The translations under genes were made by a program, and so were the position numbers. The notes below the pieces were generated by a model that was given only the letters and a program-made list of their open reading frames with translations, was not told where the DNA came from and ran no database searches. Positions 1 through 7,070 of a stretch of 10,151 nt of DNA are shown in pieces (position 1 is the stretch's first letter; each line of letters starts with the position of its first letter). The stretch comes from DATDRM01 sp035291705 (GTDB lineage Bacteria > Chloroflexota > Anaerolineae > Anaerolineales > UBA4823): the NCBI GenBank assembly GCA_035291705.1, contig DATDRM010000175.1, positions 1 to 10,151 on the forward strand, in the 5' to 3' direction.

Positions 1-984
1 GAAGACCTGCTCAAGCGCCTAACCGGCGCCGAAGCCTCCCTGGTGGTCAACAATAACGCTTCAGCAGTGTTGCTCATCCTTTCCGCCCTTGCCCGCCGGC
101 GCGGGGTGGCCATTGCCCGCTCCCAGCTGGTAGAGATTGGCGGTGGCTTTCGCGTCCCGGATGTGATGAAACAGTCTGGAGCCAGGTTGGTAGAGGTTGG
201 TACGACTAATCGCGTTCACCTGACTGACTACCAGCAAGCCCTCCAGGAAGAGTCCATCGCCTTGTTCCTGCGCGCCCACCGCTCCAATTTCCAGATCATC
301 GGCTTCACCAGCGAACCCAGTTTAAGTGAAATCGCAGACCTGGCTCACGCGTCTGACATCCCGATCGTAGACGATCTGGGGTCGGGGTCACTGCTCGATA
401 CTGCCCGCTTCGGCCTTGGGCATGAGCCCATGGTGCAGGAATCCCTGGCTGCTGGCGCCGACCTGGTTTGTTTTTCGGGCGACAAACTACTCGGCGGCCC
501 CCAGGCTGGCATTATCCTTGGTCGCGCCGAGCTCGTCGCCAAATTAAAGAAGCATCCCCTGGCCCGCGCTATTCGGGCCGATAAACTTTGTTTGGCTGCC
601 CTTTCCGCTACCCTGCTCTTATATTTGAAAGATGAAGCATTATCTGCAGTCCCAGTTTGGAGAATGATCGCTGAGCCGCTTGACCAGCTCCAGGCGCGCG
701 CCCAGCGCTGGGTCGAAAACCTGGGCCTGGGTGAAGTCATCCCAGGCGAGTCGACGGTTGGCGGAGGGAGCCTTCCAGGAGAAACTCTCCCCTCCCGCGT
801 CCTGACGCTCAGAGTGGACAGCCCTAACCGGTTGTTGGATCGTCTGAGGCAGTTCAACCCACCCATCATCGCCCGCCTGCAAGACGACCTGATCGTGTTC
901 GATCCGCGTACTGTCTTGCCAGAACAAGAAAACCAATTGCTCATTGGCTTGAAATTCGCAATTAATGACCTGGAGACCCCATGA
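1..984 (+). CDS. selA: L-seryl-tRNA(Sec) selenium transferase, 5'-truncated by the window edge
   Basis: The family is a PLP enzyme that converts seryl-tRNA(Sec) to selenocysteyl-tRNA(Sec) with selenophosphate, in the cytosol. The reading frame is open from base 1, so the true start lies upstream; the GTG at 43 is internal. The visible part is 327 residues. It carries the family block VEVGTTNR, then DDLGSGS and the PLP-lysine block SGDKLLGGPQAG, with the Schiff-base lysine at fragment residue 162. About 165 residues follow this lysine, close to what I recall for the E. coli enzyme (about 460 residues), so roughly the first 130 residues are missing. The C-terminal domain looks complete. The stop overlaps the next ATG as ATGA, which suggests translational coupling. 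The usual partner selB is not downstream; it could be upstream or elsewhere. A SelA-like paralogue with another substrate cannot be excluded without the N-terminus. Confidence 0.9.
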   Translation, partial: EDLLKRLTGAEASLVVNNNASAVLLILSALARRRGVAIARSQLVEIGGGFRVPDVMKQSGARLVEVGTTNRVHLTDYQQALQEESIALFLRAHRSNFQIIGFTSEPSLSEIADLAHASDIPIVDDLGSGSLLDTARFGLGHEPMVQESLAAGADLVCFSGDKLLGGPQAGIILGRAELVAKLKKHPLARAIRADKLCLAALSATLLLYLKDEALSAVPVWRMIAEPLDQLQARAQRWVENLGLGEVIPGESTVGGGSLPGETLPSRVLTLRVDSPNRLLDRLRQFNPPIIARLQDDLIVFDPRTVLPEQENQLLIGLKFAINDLETP

Positions 985-2219
985 TATCCGACCTTGACCA
1001 ACTGATGCAATCTCTCAACCTGGACGCGATCCTCGTCACCGGTCCTGCACAACATAATCCACCTATGGTGTATTTGACTGGCGGTGCTCACCTCACCAGC
1101 GCAGATTTGATAAAAAAGCGTGGCTCCAAACCCGTGCTTTTTCATAATTCCATGGAACGCGACGAAGCCGCTAAAACTGGACTACCTACCAAGAGCTTGA
1201 GCGATTATCGTCTCGATGAGCTGCTCAAACATAATAATGGTAACCTCTTACAAGCCACCATCCAGCGCTACCAGAAGATGCTGGCCGATCTGGACCTCAC
1301 CACCGCTCGCCTGGCTATTTACGGTAAGATCGACGCAGGTACCGCCTACGCCATCTTTTCTGGCCTGGAATCCTCGCTTCCCGGTCTGACCATCGTCGGC
1401 CAGGTGGGTGACTCGCTCTTGCTCCAGGCTATGGCCACCAAAGGGAAAGAAGAAGTCGAGCGCATCCGTAAGATGGGAAAGATCACCACCCGCGTCGTAG
1501 GGAATGTCGCCGACTTCCTGACGTCCCACAAGGTGACGGATGAGGTTTTGCTGAAATCTGATGGCAACCCCCTGACTATCGCGGATGTCAAGAGCCGTAT
1601 CAACCTATGGCTGGCTGAACAGGGTGCCGAAAACCCCGAAGGCACGATATTCTCAATTGGTCGCGATGCAGGCGTTCCGCATAGCAGTGGCAACCCGGCT
1701 GACCTGCTCCGCTTGGGCCAGACCATTATCTTCGACATCTTTCCCTGCGAAGCTGGGGGGGGATATTATTATGACTTTACCCGCACCTGGTGCCTGGGTT
1801 ACGCTCCTGATGATGTTCAATCTGTTTATGAAGACGTCCTGGCAGTTTTCCACCAGATCATGGGTGAATTAAAAGTCAATACCGCTTGTCGAGATTACCA
1901 GAACCGTACCTGTGAACTCTTCGAAGCCCGCGGCCATCCCACTGTCAAGGGCAATCCACAAACAGAGATCGGTTATGTCCATGGCCTGGGACATGGCCTC
2001 GGGCTCCAGATCCACGAATATCCACGTTTCAGTTTCTTCGCCCCCGAAGACGAGCGTCTGGTTCCCGGCTCGGTGATCACAGTCGAACCAGGGCTGTATT
2101 ATCCTGAACGCGGGATGGGTGTCCGCTTAGAGGACACCGTTTGGGTTCGCCCGGATGGCCAGATCGAAACCCTGGCAGAATACCCATTAGACCTGGTGCT
2201 GCCGATGAAGGCGACCTGA
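981..2219 (+). CDS. M24 family metallopeptidase (Xaa-Pro aminopeptidase/dipeptidase-like)
   Basis: This is a 412-residue protein of the pita-bread (M24) fold, which uses two metals to cleave peptide bonds next to proline. Residues 1 to about 150 form the variable creatinase-like N-terminal domain and the rest is the catalytic domain. Expected metal ligands are visible: D252 and D265 (in DFTRTW), H338 (in HGLGHGLG), E369 (in VEPGLYY) and E384 (in VRLED); H345 in QIHE is also conserved. The first two aspartates are 13 residues apart, whereas I recall 11 in PepQ, PepP and MetAP, so this belongs to a divergent subfamily. No signal peptide is seen, so it is probably cytosolic. The ATG overlaps the selA stop and has GGAG about 6 bases upstream. 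It ends in tandem stops, TGA TAG. Exact substrate (dipeptide or longer peptide) is not determinable here. Confidence 0.9.
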   Translation: MISDLDQLMQSLNLDAILVTGPAQHNPPMVYLTGGAHLTSADLIKKRGSKPVLFHNSMERDEAAKTGLPTKSLSDYRLDELLKHNNGNLLQATIQRYQKMLADLDLTTARLAIYGKIDAGTAYAIFSGLESSLPGLTIVGQVGDSLLLQAMATKGKEEVERIRKMGKITTRVVGNVADFLTSHKVTDEVLLKSDGNPLTIADVKSRINLWLAEQGAENPEGTIFSIGRDAGVPHSSGNPADLLRLGQTIIFDIFPCEAGGGYYYDFTRTWCLGYAPDDVQSVYEDVLAVFHQIMGELKVNTACRDYQNRTCELFEARGHPTVKGNPQTEIGYVHGLGHGLGLQIHEYPRFSFFAPEDERLVPGSVITVEPGLYYPERGMGVRLEDTVWVRPDGQIETLAEYPLDLVLPMKAT

Positions 2220-2254
2220 TAGCTTCCAAAGTTTAAATTCACCCGACTCAGATC

Positions 2255-3322
2255 ATGAGCCAATCTCCCCAGCTCCCCAGCTCTCCAGCTCTCCCACCTC
2301 TCCCCGTCCGCGTATTAGGGATTGAATCCTCCTGCGATGAGACTGCCGCCGCGGTCGTCGAGCAGGGACGTGTGATCTTATCCAGTGTGGTGGCATCCCA
2401 GATCGATCTGCACGCCCAATATGGCGGTGTCTTCCCCGAGGTAGCTTCACGCCAGCATATCCTCACAATTTATCCGGTGCTCGAGCAGGCCCTCCAGCAG
2501 GCTCATCTGACACTGGGTGAGCTGGATGCGATCGCCGTCACTCGCGGGCCTGGTTTACCCGGTTCGCTCGTCGTTGGCATGAATACCGCCAAAGGCCTGG
2601 CTCTCGGCAGCGGATTGCCCTTGATCGGTGTGAATCACCTGGAAGCCCATGTGTATTCTGCCTGGTTATATCCGGCTGATCAGAATCCACCCCCGGAACC
2701 GCGTTTCCCGCTCGTAGCCTTGATCGTCTCAGGCGGCCATACTGAGTTGACCTTGATCACCGCCCACCTGTATTACCGCCGGTTGGGCGGCACCCTGGAC
2801 GACGCAGCAGGCGAAGCTTTTGATAAGGTCGCTCGATTGCTCGGTTTGTCTTATCCAGGCGGCCCCTCTATTCAAAAGGCAGCCCTAAATGGCAACCCGC
2901 GCGCCTTTAGCTTTCCGCGCGCCTGGTTAGAAGGTACTTGGGATTTCTCTTTCAGTGGGCTTAAGACTGCTGTCTTGCGCGAAGTGCGCCGGCTGGAGGA
3001 AAGCCGGCTGCCTTTGCCGGTCAAGGACCTGGCAGCCAGCTTCCAGGCAGCCGTGGTCGACGTCCTGGTTGGCAAAACCCTGGCTGCGGCGAAAGAATTT
3101 CGAGCTGAAGAGATTCTGGTTGCCGGTGGAGTCTCCGCCAACCAGGCCTTACGCAATGCGATTCAAGCCCAAAGAGAATTCCCAGTTCACATTCCCCCGC
3201 TGTCCTTATGCACCGATAACGCCGCCATGATCGCTGGGGTCGGTTTCTACCGCTTCCTGCAGGGACAACGCGATCCGTTGGATATAGACATTCTTCCCAA
3301 TTGGCCACTCTCTGAACTCTAA
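2255..3322 (+). CDS. tsaD: tRNA N6-adenosine threonylcarbamoyltransferase TsaD
   Basis: TsaD (Gcp/YgjD/Kae1 family) transfers the threonylcarbamoyl group from threonylcarbamoyl-AMP to A37 of ANN-decoding tRNAs, working with TsaB and TsaE in bacteria. The protein is 355 residues. Family motifs occur in order: GIESSCDET (22-30), metal-binding HLEAH (128-132), SGGHTEL (159-165), LDDAAGEAFDK (181-191), FSFSGLKTAV (231-240), GGVSANQALR (291-300) and CTDNAAM (319-325, with metal ligand D321). The first 17 residues are an unusual Ser/Pro/Leu-rich leader encoded by a CT-rich quasi-repeat. ATG 2255 is nevertheless the only usable start, because no in-frame ATG, GTG or TTG falls between it and the conserved GIESS core. 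No clear Shine-Dalgarno precedes it. The gene lies 35 bases after the peptidase gene and converges on tsaC, the enzyme that makes its substrate. Confidence 0.96.
   Translation: MSQSPQLPSSPALPPLPVRVLGIESSCDETAAAVVEQGRVILSSVVASQIDLHAQYGGVFPEVASRQHILTIYPVLEQALQQAHLTLGELDAIAVTRGPGLPGSLVVGMNTAKGLALGSGLPLIGVNHLEAHVYSAWLYPADQNPPPEPRFPLVALIVSGGHTELTLITAHLYYRRLGGTLDDAAGEAFDKVARLLGLSYPGGPSIQKAALNGNPRAFSFPRAWLEGTWDFSFSGLKTAVLREVRRLEESRLPLPVKDLAASFQAAVVDVLVGKTLAAAKEFRAEEILVAGGVSANQALRNAIQAQREFPVHIPPLSLCTDNAAMIAGVGFYRFLQGQRDPLDIDILPNWPLSEL
2264..2305. repeat. CT-rich imperfect tandem repeat inside the 5' end of tsaD
   Basis: Short imperfect units related to CCCAGCTC / CCAGCTCT / CCACCTCT follow one another for about 42 bases immediately after the tsaD start codon. 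The strand is almost all C and T with periodic AG. It encodes the Pro/Ser/Leu-rich leader that precedes the conserved TsaD fold. It resembles a microsatellite-like intergenic repeat that has been captured by the coding region. Whether similar tracts occur elsewhere in the genome cannot be seen here. Confidence 0.6.
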
Positions 3323-3394
3323 AGTTGCTTCCGGGATTTCAGAAACGGCGAACCTGTGTCCAAAATCCATATCATATTTCCCTTTAAAACCCAA

Positions 3395-3433
3395 ACCGCC
3401 CTTTGGGGCTGGCTCCGGTTCCCCATGGGCGGT
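3395..3433. terminator. GC-rich hairpin between convergent tsaD and tsaC, possible terminator
   Basis: The arms ACCGCCC (3395-3401) and GGGCGGT (3427-3433) pair perfectly, and an inner GGGG/CCCC stem extends the hairpin past a small internal mismatch. On the plus strand the hairpin is followed by CTTGAG, not a U-tract. On the minus strand it is followed by TTTGGGTTTTAAA, a broken T-rich stretch, so it fits better as a terminator for tsaC. It could stop both transcripts imperfectly. The rest of the gap (3323-3537) holds no recognisable gene. Confidence 0.4.
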
Positions 3434-3537
3434 CTTGAGTGAGGAGAATGCAATTACTATTATACGCATTAACCTGAAATGATCATGAAGGGAATATAAA
3501 GGGTTGGTGAGAAACCTGGCAGGCATTAGAGGCCACT

Positions 3538-4155
3538 TTAATCGAAAGCAGTCTGTAGTTCCTCCAGAGTGATAGGGCCTTTACGCAGGATGACCAGCTC
3601 AGGTGTAGTGCAATCCACCACTGTAGAAGGAATTCCACCCGGGGTTCGTCCACCGTCTATCACCAGGTGGACACGACCCTTAAGTTGCGCCAACGCTTCC
3701 TGGGCTGTATTGGTATTATCTTGTCCAGAGAGGTTGGCCGAGGTGACCGCCAGGGGGCCAGTCATGCGCAGCAAAGCCAGGGCAACCGCGTGATCCGGCA
3801 TGCGCACCCCGATGGTTGGCTGAGGAGAAAGTGCATCCGGCAAGCTCGGGTGCCTTGGGACGATCAGCGTCAATGGACCAGGCCAAAACCGCTTTGCCAG
3901 GCGCAACGCCATTTCAGTAGATGATATCGATACTCGATCTAATTCTTCTGGATTCCCGATCAACACCGCGATCGCCCGAGTGCTGTTGCGTCCTTTGACG
4001 GTATACAGCCGTTCGACGCACTCTGTAGTGTCAGGCAAGGCAGCCAAGCCATAGACTGTATCTGTTGGAAATACCACCAACCCGCCGTTTTTCAAAACGT
4101 CAACAGCATGCGTCAAAGCAACTGGATGGTCAGCCCGTAAGAACTCAGTCTTCAT
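3538..4155 (-). CDS. tsaC: L-threonylcarbamoyladenylate synthase (YrdC/Sua5 family)
   Basis: The enzyme makes threonylcarbamoyl-AMP from threonine, bicarbonate and ATP, the first step of tRNA t6A37 formation. The protein is 205 residues, so it is the short TsaC-type YrdC domain without the extra C-terminal Sua5 domain. Motifs: FPTDTVYGLA (29-38), the KxR site K54/R56, FWPGPLTLIV (90-99), GVRMPDH (116-122), TSAN (138-141) and STVVD (177-181). The region after KGR reads NSTRAIAVLI, without the proline common there, but the active-site K and R are kept. It is transcribed towards tsaD, which uses its product. A 129-base gap separates it from upstream coaX and holds a possible -10 box, so it may have its own promoter. 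The Shine-Dalgarno is weak. Confidence 0.95.
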   Translation of the reverse strand: MKTEFLRADHPVALTHAVDVLKNGGLVVFPTDTVYGLAALPDTTECVERLYTVKGRNSTRAIAVLIGNPEELDRVSISSTEMALRLAKRFWPGPLTLIVPRHPSLPDALSPQPTIGVRMPDHAVALALLRMTGPLAVTSANLSGQDNTNTAQEALAQLKGRVHLVIDGGRTPGGIPSTVVDCTTPELVILRKGPITLEELQTAFD

Positions 4156-4188
4156 TTAGAATAATATCCCGCTCTGCAGCTAATTTCT

Positions 4189-4194
4189 ATTATA
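4189..4194 (-). promoter_or_regulatory. Possible -10 box for tsaC
   Basis: A perfect TATAAT is present on the minus strand, which would give a leader of roughly 28 bases before the tsaC ATG. No good -35 hexamer lies 16-18 bases upstream; a TTGACG abuts the box too closely to serve. This is therefore a weak call that rests on the -10 match and its position in the coaX-tsaC gap. Confidence 0.25.
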
Positions 4195-4284
4195 ACGTCA
4201 ATTCGGGATAAGCGATTTGTCGTTAGAGACCCGTTTTCTAAAGCGGATAAAATCCGGGTTTCGCTGATCCTGAAAATCCCCCGC

Positions 4285-5049
4285 TCAACGATTAAGACCC
4301 CAAATGATTCGCAAACCGTCCAATGTGAGCCAAGGCGCGACGAATTGAATAACCTGAGTCTCGGCAGCCACGATCTCAGCCAGGCCTCCCGTAGCGATGA
4401 CTTTCATCTCCGGGCCGAGTTCCGCTCGAAAGCGATCGACCATCCCCTCCACCAGGGCCACGTAGCCAAATAATAATCCAGACTGCATGGCGTGCACCGT
4501 ATTGCGGCCGATCGCTGTTGGAGGGCGTTGCAGGTCTACCCGAGGCAGCTTGGCTGTCCGTAGAAAAAGCGCCTCGGAAGCGATGCCGATCCCCGGAGCG
4601 ATCGCGCCTCCCAGGTAATCGCCTTCCTTCGATATGGCATCGAAAGTTGTGGCTGTGCCGAAATCCACTACACAGGCCGGACCGCCGTATAGCCGTTGGA
4701 CAGCCGCCGCGTCAGCGATCCGATCAGCGCCCACCGCCCGTGGGTCCTCGTAACGGATGCGTACGCCAGTCCGCACCCCAGCATCCACGACCAGAGGATT
4801 TTGATTCAGGTACTGGCGACAAGCCTGCACCAATCTCCCGGTCAGTGGCGGGACGACTGAAGCCAGGCAGGTGCCTGTCAGGTCTTCCGGATTCCTTCCG
4901 GCATGGTTGAGCAACCCGATAATCTGTAAGCCATACTCGTCTGGCATACGTTCGTGGTCGGTCGCCAGGCGCCAGCGCGCCCCAAGCGTCTCGCCCTCAT
5001 AAAGACCCAGTGTCAGATTGGTATTGCCGATATCAATTGTGAGCAGCAT
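4285..5049 (-). CDS. coaX: Type III pantothenate kinase
   Basis: CoaX phosphorylates pantothenate with ATP to 4'-phosphopantothenate, the first committed step of CoA synthesis. It belongs to the ASKHA superfamily, typically needs a monovalent cation, and is not feedback-inhibited by CoA, unlike type I kinases. The protein is 254 residues, normal for the family. Visible motifs: DIGNTN (6-11) for phosphate binding, GADR (107-110), DFGTATT (129-135), GGAIAPGI (147-154), GRNT (181-184) and ATGG (219-222). The ATG is 3 bases after the panC stop, and GGAGAA within the end of panC serves as Shine-Dalgarno, so the two are probably translated from one mRNA. It is the last gene of the pantothenate cluster. 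Confidence 0.96.
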   Translation of the reverse strand: MLLTIDIGNTNLTLGLYEGETLGARWRLATDHERMPDEYGLQIIGLLNHAGRNPEDLTGTCLASVVPPLTGRLVQACRQYLNQNPLVVDAGVRTGVRIRYEDPRAVGADRIADAAAVQRLYGGPACVVDFGTATTFDAISKEGDYLGGAIAPGIGIASEALFLRTAKLPRVDLQRPPTAIGRNTVHAMQSGLLFGYVALVEGMVDRFRAELGPEMKVIATGGLAEIVAAETQVIQFVAPWLTLDGLRIIWGLNR

Positions 5050-5052
5050 CGC

Positions 5053-5889
5053 TTATTCTCCAAGAAGGATATTATCGATCAGCCGCGTTCGTCCAATAAA
5101 AACAGCTGTCGAGAGTAAAGCACGCTGGATTGAGCCATGATACTCTAGCAGATTTATTGGGTCAGCACAGGAAACGTATTGCAGACGTGCCAGCGGCTCA
5201 TCTTGGATCGCGTCCGACAGGATCTGGCGAAATCTATCCGCCCCTCGTTCGCCAGAATCATAAGCGCTTTTGGCAGCCATCAAGGCACGATAAAGCACGA
5301 GTGCTGCCTGGCGTTCCGCTGGACTCAGGTACACGTTGCGACTGGACATCGCCAGGCCATCCGGTTCCCGCACAATCGGACAAACCACGACCTCGAGAGG
5401 GAAATTCAAGTCTTTTACCATTTGGGAAATGACCACTGCCTGCTGGGCATCCTTTTGCCCGAAATAAGATTTCTGCGGTTGCACGGTGTTGAATAACTTC
5501 GCTACCACGGTGGTCACGCCTCGAAAATGCCCGGGCCGGAAAGCGCCTTCCAGTGGTAAAGTAACCTCGTCAACCGAAACCCAGGTTTGGTAACCAGCCG
5601 GGTACATGATCTCCGGGGTAGGCATCCACACCAGGTCAACCCCTTCCTGCTCAAGTAAGTGCAGATCGCCGTGAAGATCGCGAGGATAGGCCTCCAGGTC
5701 TTCTTGTGGGCCAAATTGAGTTGGATTGACGAAGATGCTCGCCACAACGCTGGCGCACTCCTCCCGCGCCCGGCTAACTAAGGAAAGATGTCCAGCATGC
5801 AGATAGCCCATAGTCGGGACCAATCCGACTGGCTCGCGCAGCCTTGCCCGAGCCCGGCGGAGTTCAGGGAATGTTGTAACTGTCTTCAT
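5053..5889 (-). CDS. panC: Pantothenate synthetase (pantoate--beta-alanine ligase)
   Basis: PanC joins pantoate and beta-alanine using ATP, through a pantoyl-adenylate, to give pantothenate. The protein is 278 residues, the usual length for a single-domain PanC. It has the HIGH-like ATP motif in PTMGYLHAGH (25-34), FVNPTQF (53-59), FGQKDAQQ (143-150) and the KMSKS-like MSSRN (181-185). Its start ATG is preceded by AAGGG about 9 bases upstream. A MITE-like hairpin element ends only 25 bases upstream of this start, just beyond that ribosome site, and separates the gene from panE. The stop lies 3 bases before coaX. The beta-alanine-producing panD was not found in the window. Confidence 0.97.
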   Translation of the reverse strand: MKTVTTFPELRRARARLREPVGLVPTMGYLHAGHLSLVSRAREECASVVASIFVNPTQFGPQEDLEAYPRDLHGDLHLLEQEGVDLVWMPTPEIMYPAGYQTWVSVDEVTLPLEGAFRPGHFRGVTTVVAKLFNTVQPQKSYFGQKDAQQAVVISQMVKDLNFPLEVVVCPIVREPDGLAMSSRNVYLSPAERQAALVLYRALMAAKSAYDSGERGADRFRQILSDAIQDEPLARLQYVSCADPINLLEYHGSIQRALLSTAVFIGRTRLIDNILLGE

Positions 5890-5896
5890 TACACAA
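5886..5896. repeat. 11-bp direct repeat, copy 1 (covers the panC start codon)
   Basis: TCATTACACAA on the plus strand (TTGTGTAATGA on the coding strand) includes the panC ATG. An identical copy lies at 6012-6022, on the other side of the MITE-like element. With the element and one copy of its target duplication removed, the two copies would be 27 bases apart. Confidence 0.6.
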
Positions 5897-5914
5897 GCCC
5901 TTAATTATTAAGTC

Positions 5915-6008
5915 TAGGAGTTACGCAGATGTGGGGATTGGGGGGGTGTTTGGGCGGGCGTTGCCCGCCCAAACACCCCCCATCCTCATTCCAACTGCGT
6001 AAGTCCTA
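5915..6008. mobile_element. 94-bp MITE-like palindromic element with 5-bp target duplication
   Basis: The element begins TAGGAGTTACGCAG (5915-5928) and ends CTGCGTAAGTCCTA (5995-6008); these are inverted repeats with one mismatch in 14. It is flanked on both sides by the direct repeat AAGTC (5910-5914 and 6009-6013), as expected for a target-site duplication. The centre is a perfect 19-bp GC-rich inverted repeat (5941-5959 with 5963-5981) around a 3-base loop, and most of the remaining length also pairs, so the whole element can fold into one long hairpin. It has no coding capacity and would need a transposase in trans. It sits between panE and panC in the direction of transcription and will be copied into the operon mRNA as a strong stem. 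There is no U-tract after the stem, so it is not a classical terminator. Confidence 0.85.
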
Positions 6009-6011
6009 AAG

Positions 6012-6022
6012 TCATTACACAA
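6012..6022. repeat. 11-bp direct repeat, copy 2
   Basis: TCATTACACAA is identical to the sequence at the panC start (5886-5896). On the coding strand this copy contains an ATG that opens a nine-codon frame running into the MITE-like element and stopping at TGA. It shares its first two bases with the right-hand AAGTC target duplication. Confidence 0.55.
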
Positions 6023-6060
6023 AAGGGTGCCAACTTATCCTGGATCGGTGCTTATTGTAC

Positions 6061-7068
6061 TCAGGATGGCGGATTAATCATTGCCTGGCGGTCAGCTAAG
6101 GAGAGTCTAATCCTCGCCGGGGAAGAAGTCGCAGCAATCCATGGCCAACGCGCCAGGGTTGACTCTAGTGCTTTCACCAGCTGCCACAAGGTATGATTGA
6201 CCGGAGTTGGGATATGGTTCCGCTCGCCGAGCCGAACGACTGCACCGTTAATCGCGTCGATTTCTGTGGGGCCGCCGCGTTGGATATCCCTCAACATCGA
6301 AGAAAGGTTTCCGCCTGTGCGTTGGGCGACAGCCTCGACCGCCTCCACCGGGTTTTGAAAGGGCAGGCTTACTCCCCGCGCCTTGGCGACCGCCGCTGTT
6401 TCCAGGGCAGCCAGCCCCATTAAATCGCGCCCAGCTGGATTGGTTAGCAGCTCCCCGTTTGGCACCTGCAGGAGCGCAGTCAAGGGGTTAATCGCCGCGT
6501 TGATCACTAATTTCCCCCACACCATAGCCTCGGTATCAGCCGCAATTTCGACGGTGAAACCAGCCATCTTCAATAAGTCAGCCAGCTGCTCCAGGCGGTT
6601 GTGTGCACCCAAAGCGATCATCCCATTGCCGCCCATTTTGACACGCCCCGCTTCTAACAACGTAGCGCCGACGGTCGTTACCCCAACCGCAGCCCGTTCA
6701 AGACCGAGCACCTCGGCCAGAACCGGGTGGTTATCCAGCCCGTTCTGCAAGGTGAGCGCTATCCCGTCTGAATCGAGGCAGATCGATAATTGCTGAGCGG
6801 CGCGCAGCGTTTGCCAGGACTTCACCAGCACCAGGGCTGATTTTATACCCAGGCAGCTGTTGGGATCATCGGTCACCTCTACCGGATAATAATGTTCGCT
6901 TCCGTCGGCTTCGACCAGGCAAACCCCCCGTTTCTTCAACGCTTTCAAACCTGGTTGCCAGCTACCCAACATTCTCACCGGAAATCCGCTAGCTGCCAGC
7001 CTGGCTGCGAAAAGGCTTGCCATCGCCCCAGTGCCAACAATGAGAGTATGAGGAGAAGAGAGTTCCAT
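6061..7068 (-). CDS. panE: 2-dehydropantoate 2-reductase (ketopantoate reductase)
   Basis: PanE reduces ketopantoate to pantoate with NADPH in the cytosol. I place the start at ATG 7068, giving 335 residues; it lies 2 bases after the panB stop with AGGTGA just upstream, and the protein then begins directly before the nucleotide-binding strand. A start 48 bases further up (7116) would overlap panB and add a Gly-rich tail unlike the family. Motifs: VGTGAMA (11-17) as the Rossmann loop, LQNGLDN (107-113), the catalytic lysine K186 in VWGKLVINAAINP with N190 and N194, and SSMLRDIQRG with TEIDAINGAV (256-277, E269 likely catalytic/substrate contact). The family is usually near 300 residues, so this is slightly long, with extra residues at the C-terminus. 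It is followed by a 171-base gap with the MITE-like element before panC. Confidence 0.94.
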   Translation of the reverse strand: MELSSPHTLIVGTGAMASLFAARLAASGFPVRMLGSWQPGLKALKKRGVCLVEADGSEHYYPVEVTDDPNSCLGIKSALVLVKSWQTLRAAQQLSICLDSDGIALTLQNGLDNHPVLAEVLGLERAAVGVTTVGATLLEAGRVKMGGNGMIALGAHNRLEQLADLLKMAGFTVEIAADTEAMVWGKLVINAAINPLTALLQVPNGELLTNPAGRDLMGLAALETAAVAKARGVSLPFQNPVEAVEAVAQRTGGNLSSMLRDIQRGGPTEIDAINGAVVRLGERNHIPTPVNHTLWQLVKALESTLARWPWIAATSSPARIRLSLADRQAMINPPS

Positions 7069-7070
7069 AA

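Noticed and set aside
345..1145. A 266-codon open frame on the minus strand across selA
   Set aside because: It lies antisense to the well-supported selA and M24 genes and its translation has Ser/Arg-rich, low-complexity composition with no recognisable motif.
3206..3526. A 106-codon minus-strand frame covering the tsaD end and the tsaD-tsaC gap
   Set aside because: Half of it is antisense to tsaD's conserved C-terminus, and it contains the hairpin region; no ribosome site or family motif supports it. Its gap-derived part could be a recurring intergenic repeat, which a genome search would show.
5941..5981. Central GC-rich stem of the MITE as an intrinsic terminator
   Set aside because: Neither strand has a U-tract after the stem, and inverted repeat ends plus target duplication explain it better as an insertion element.
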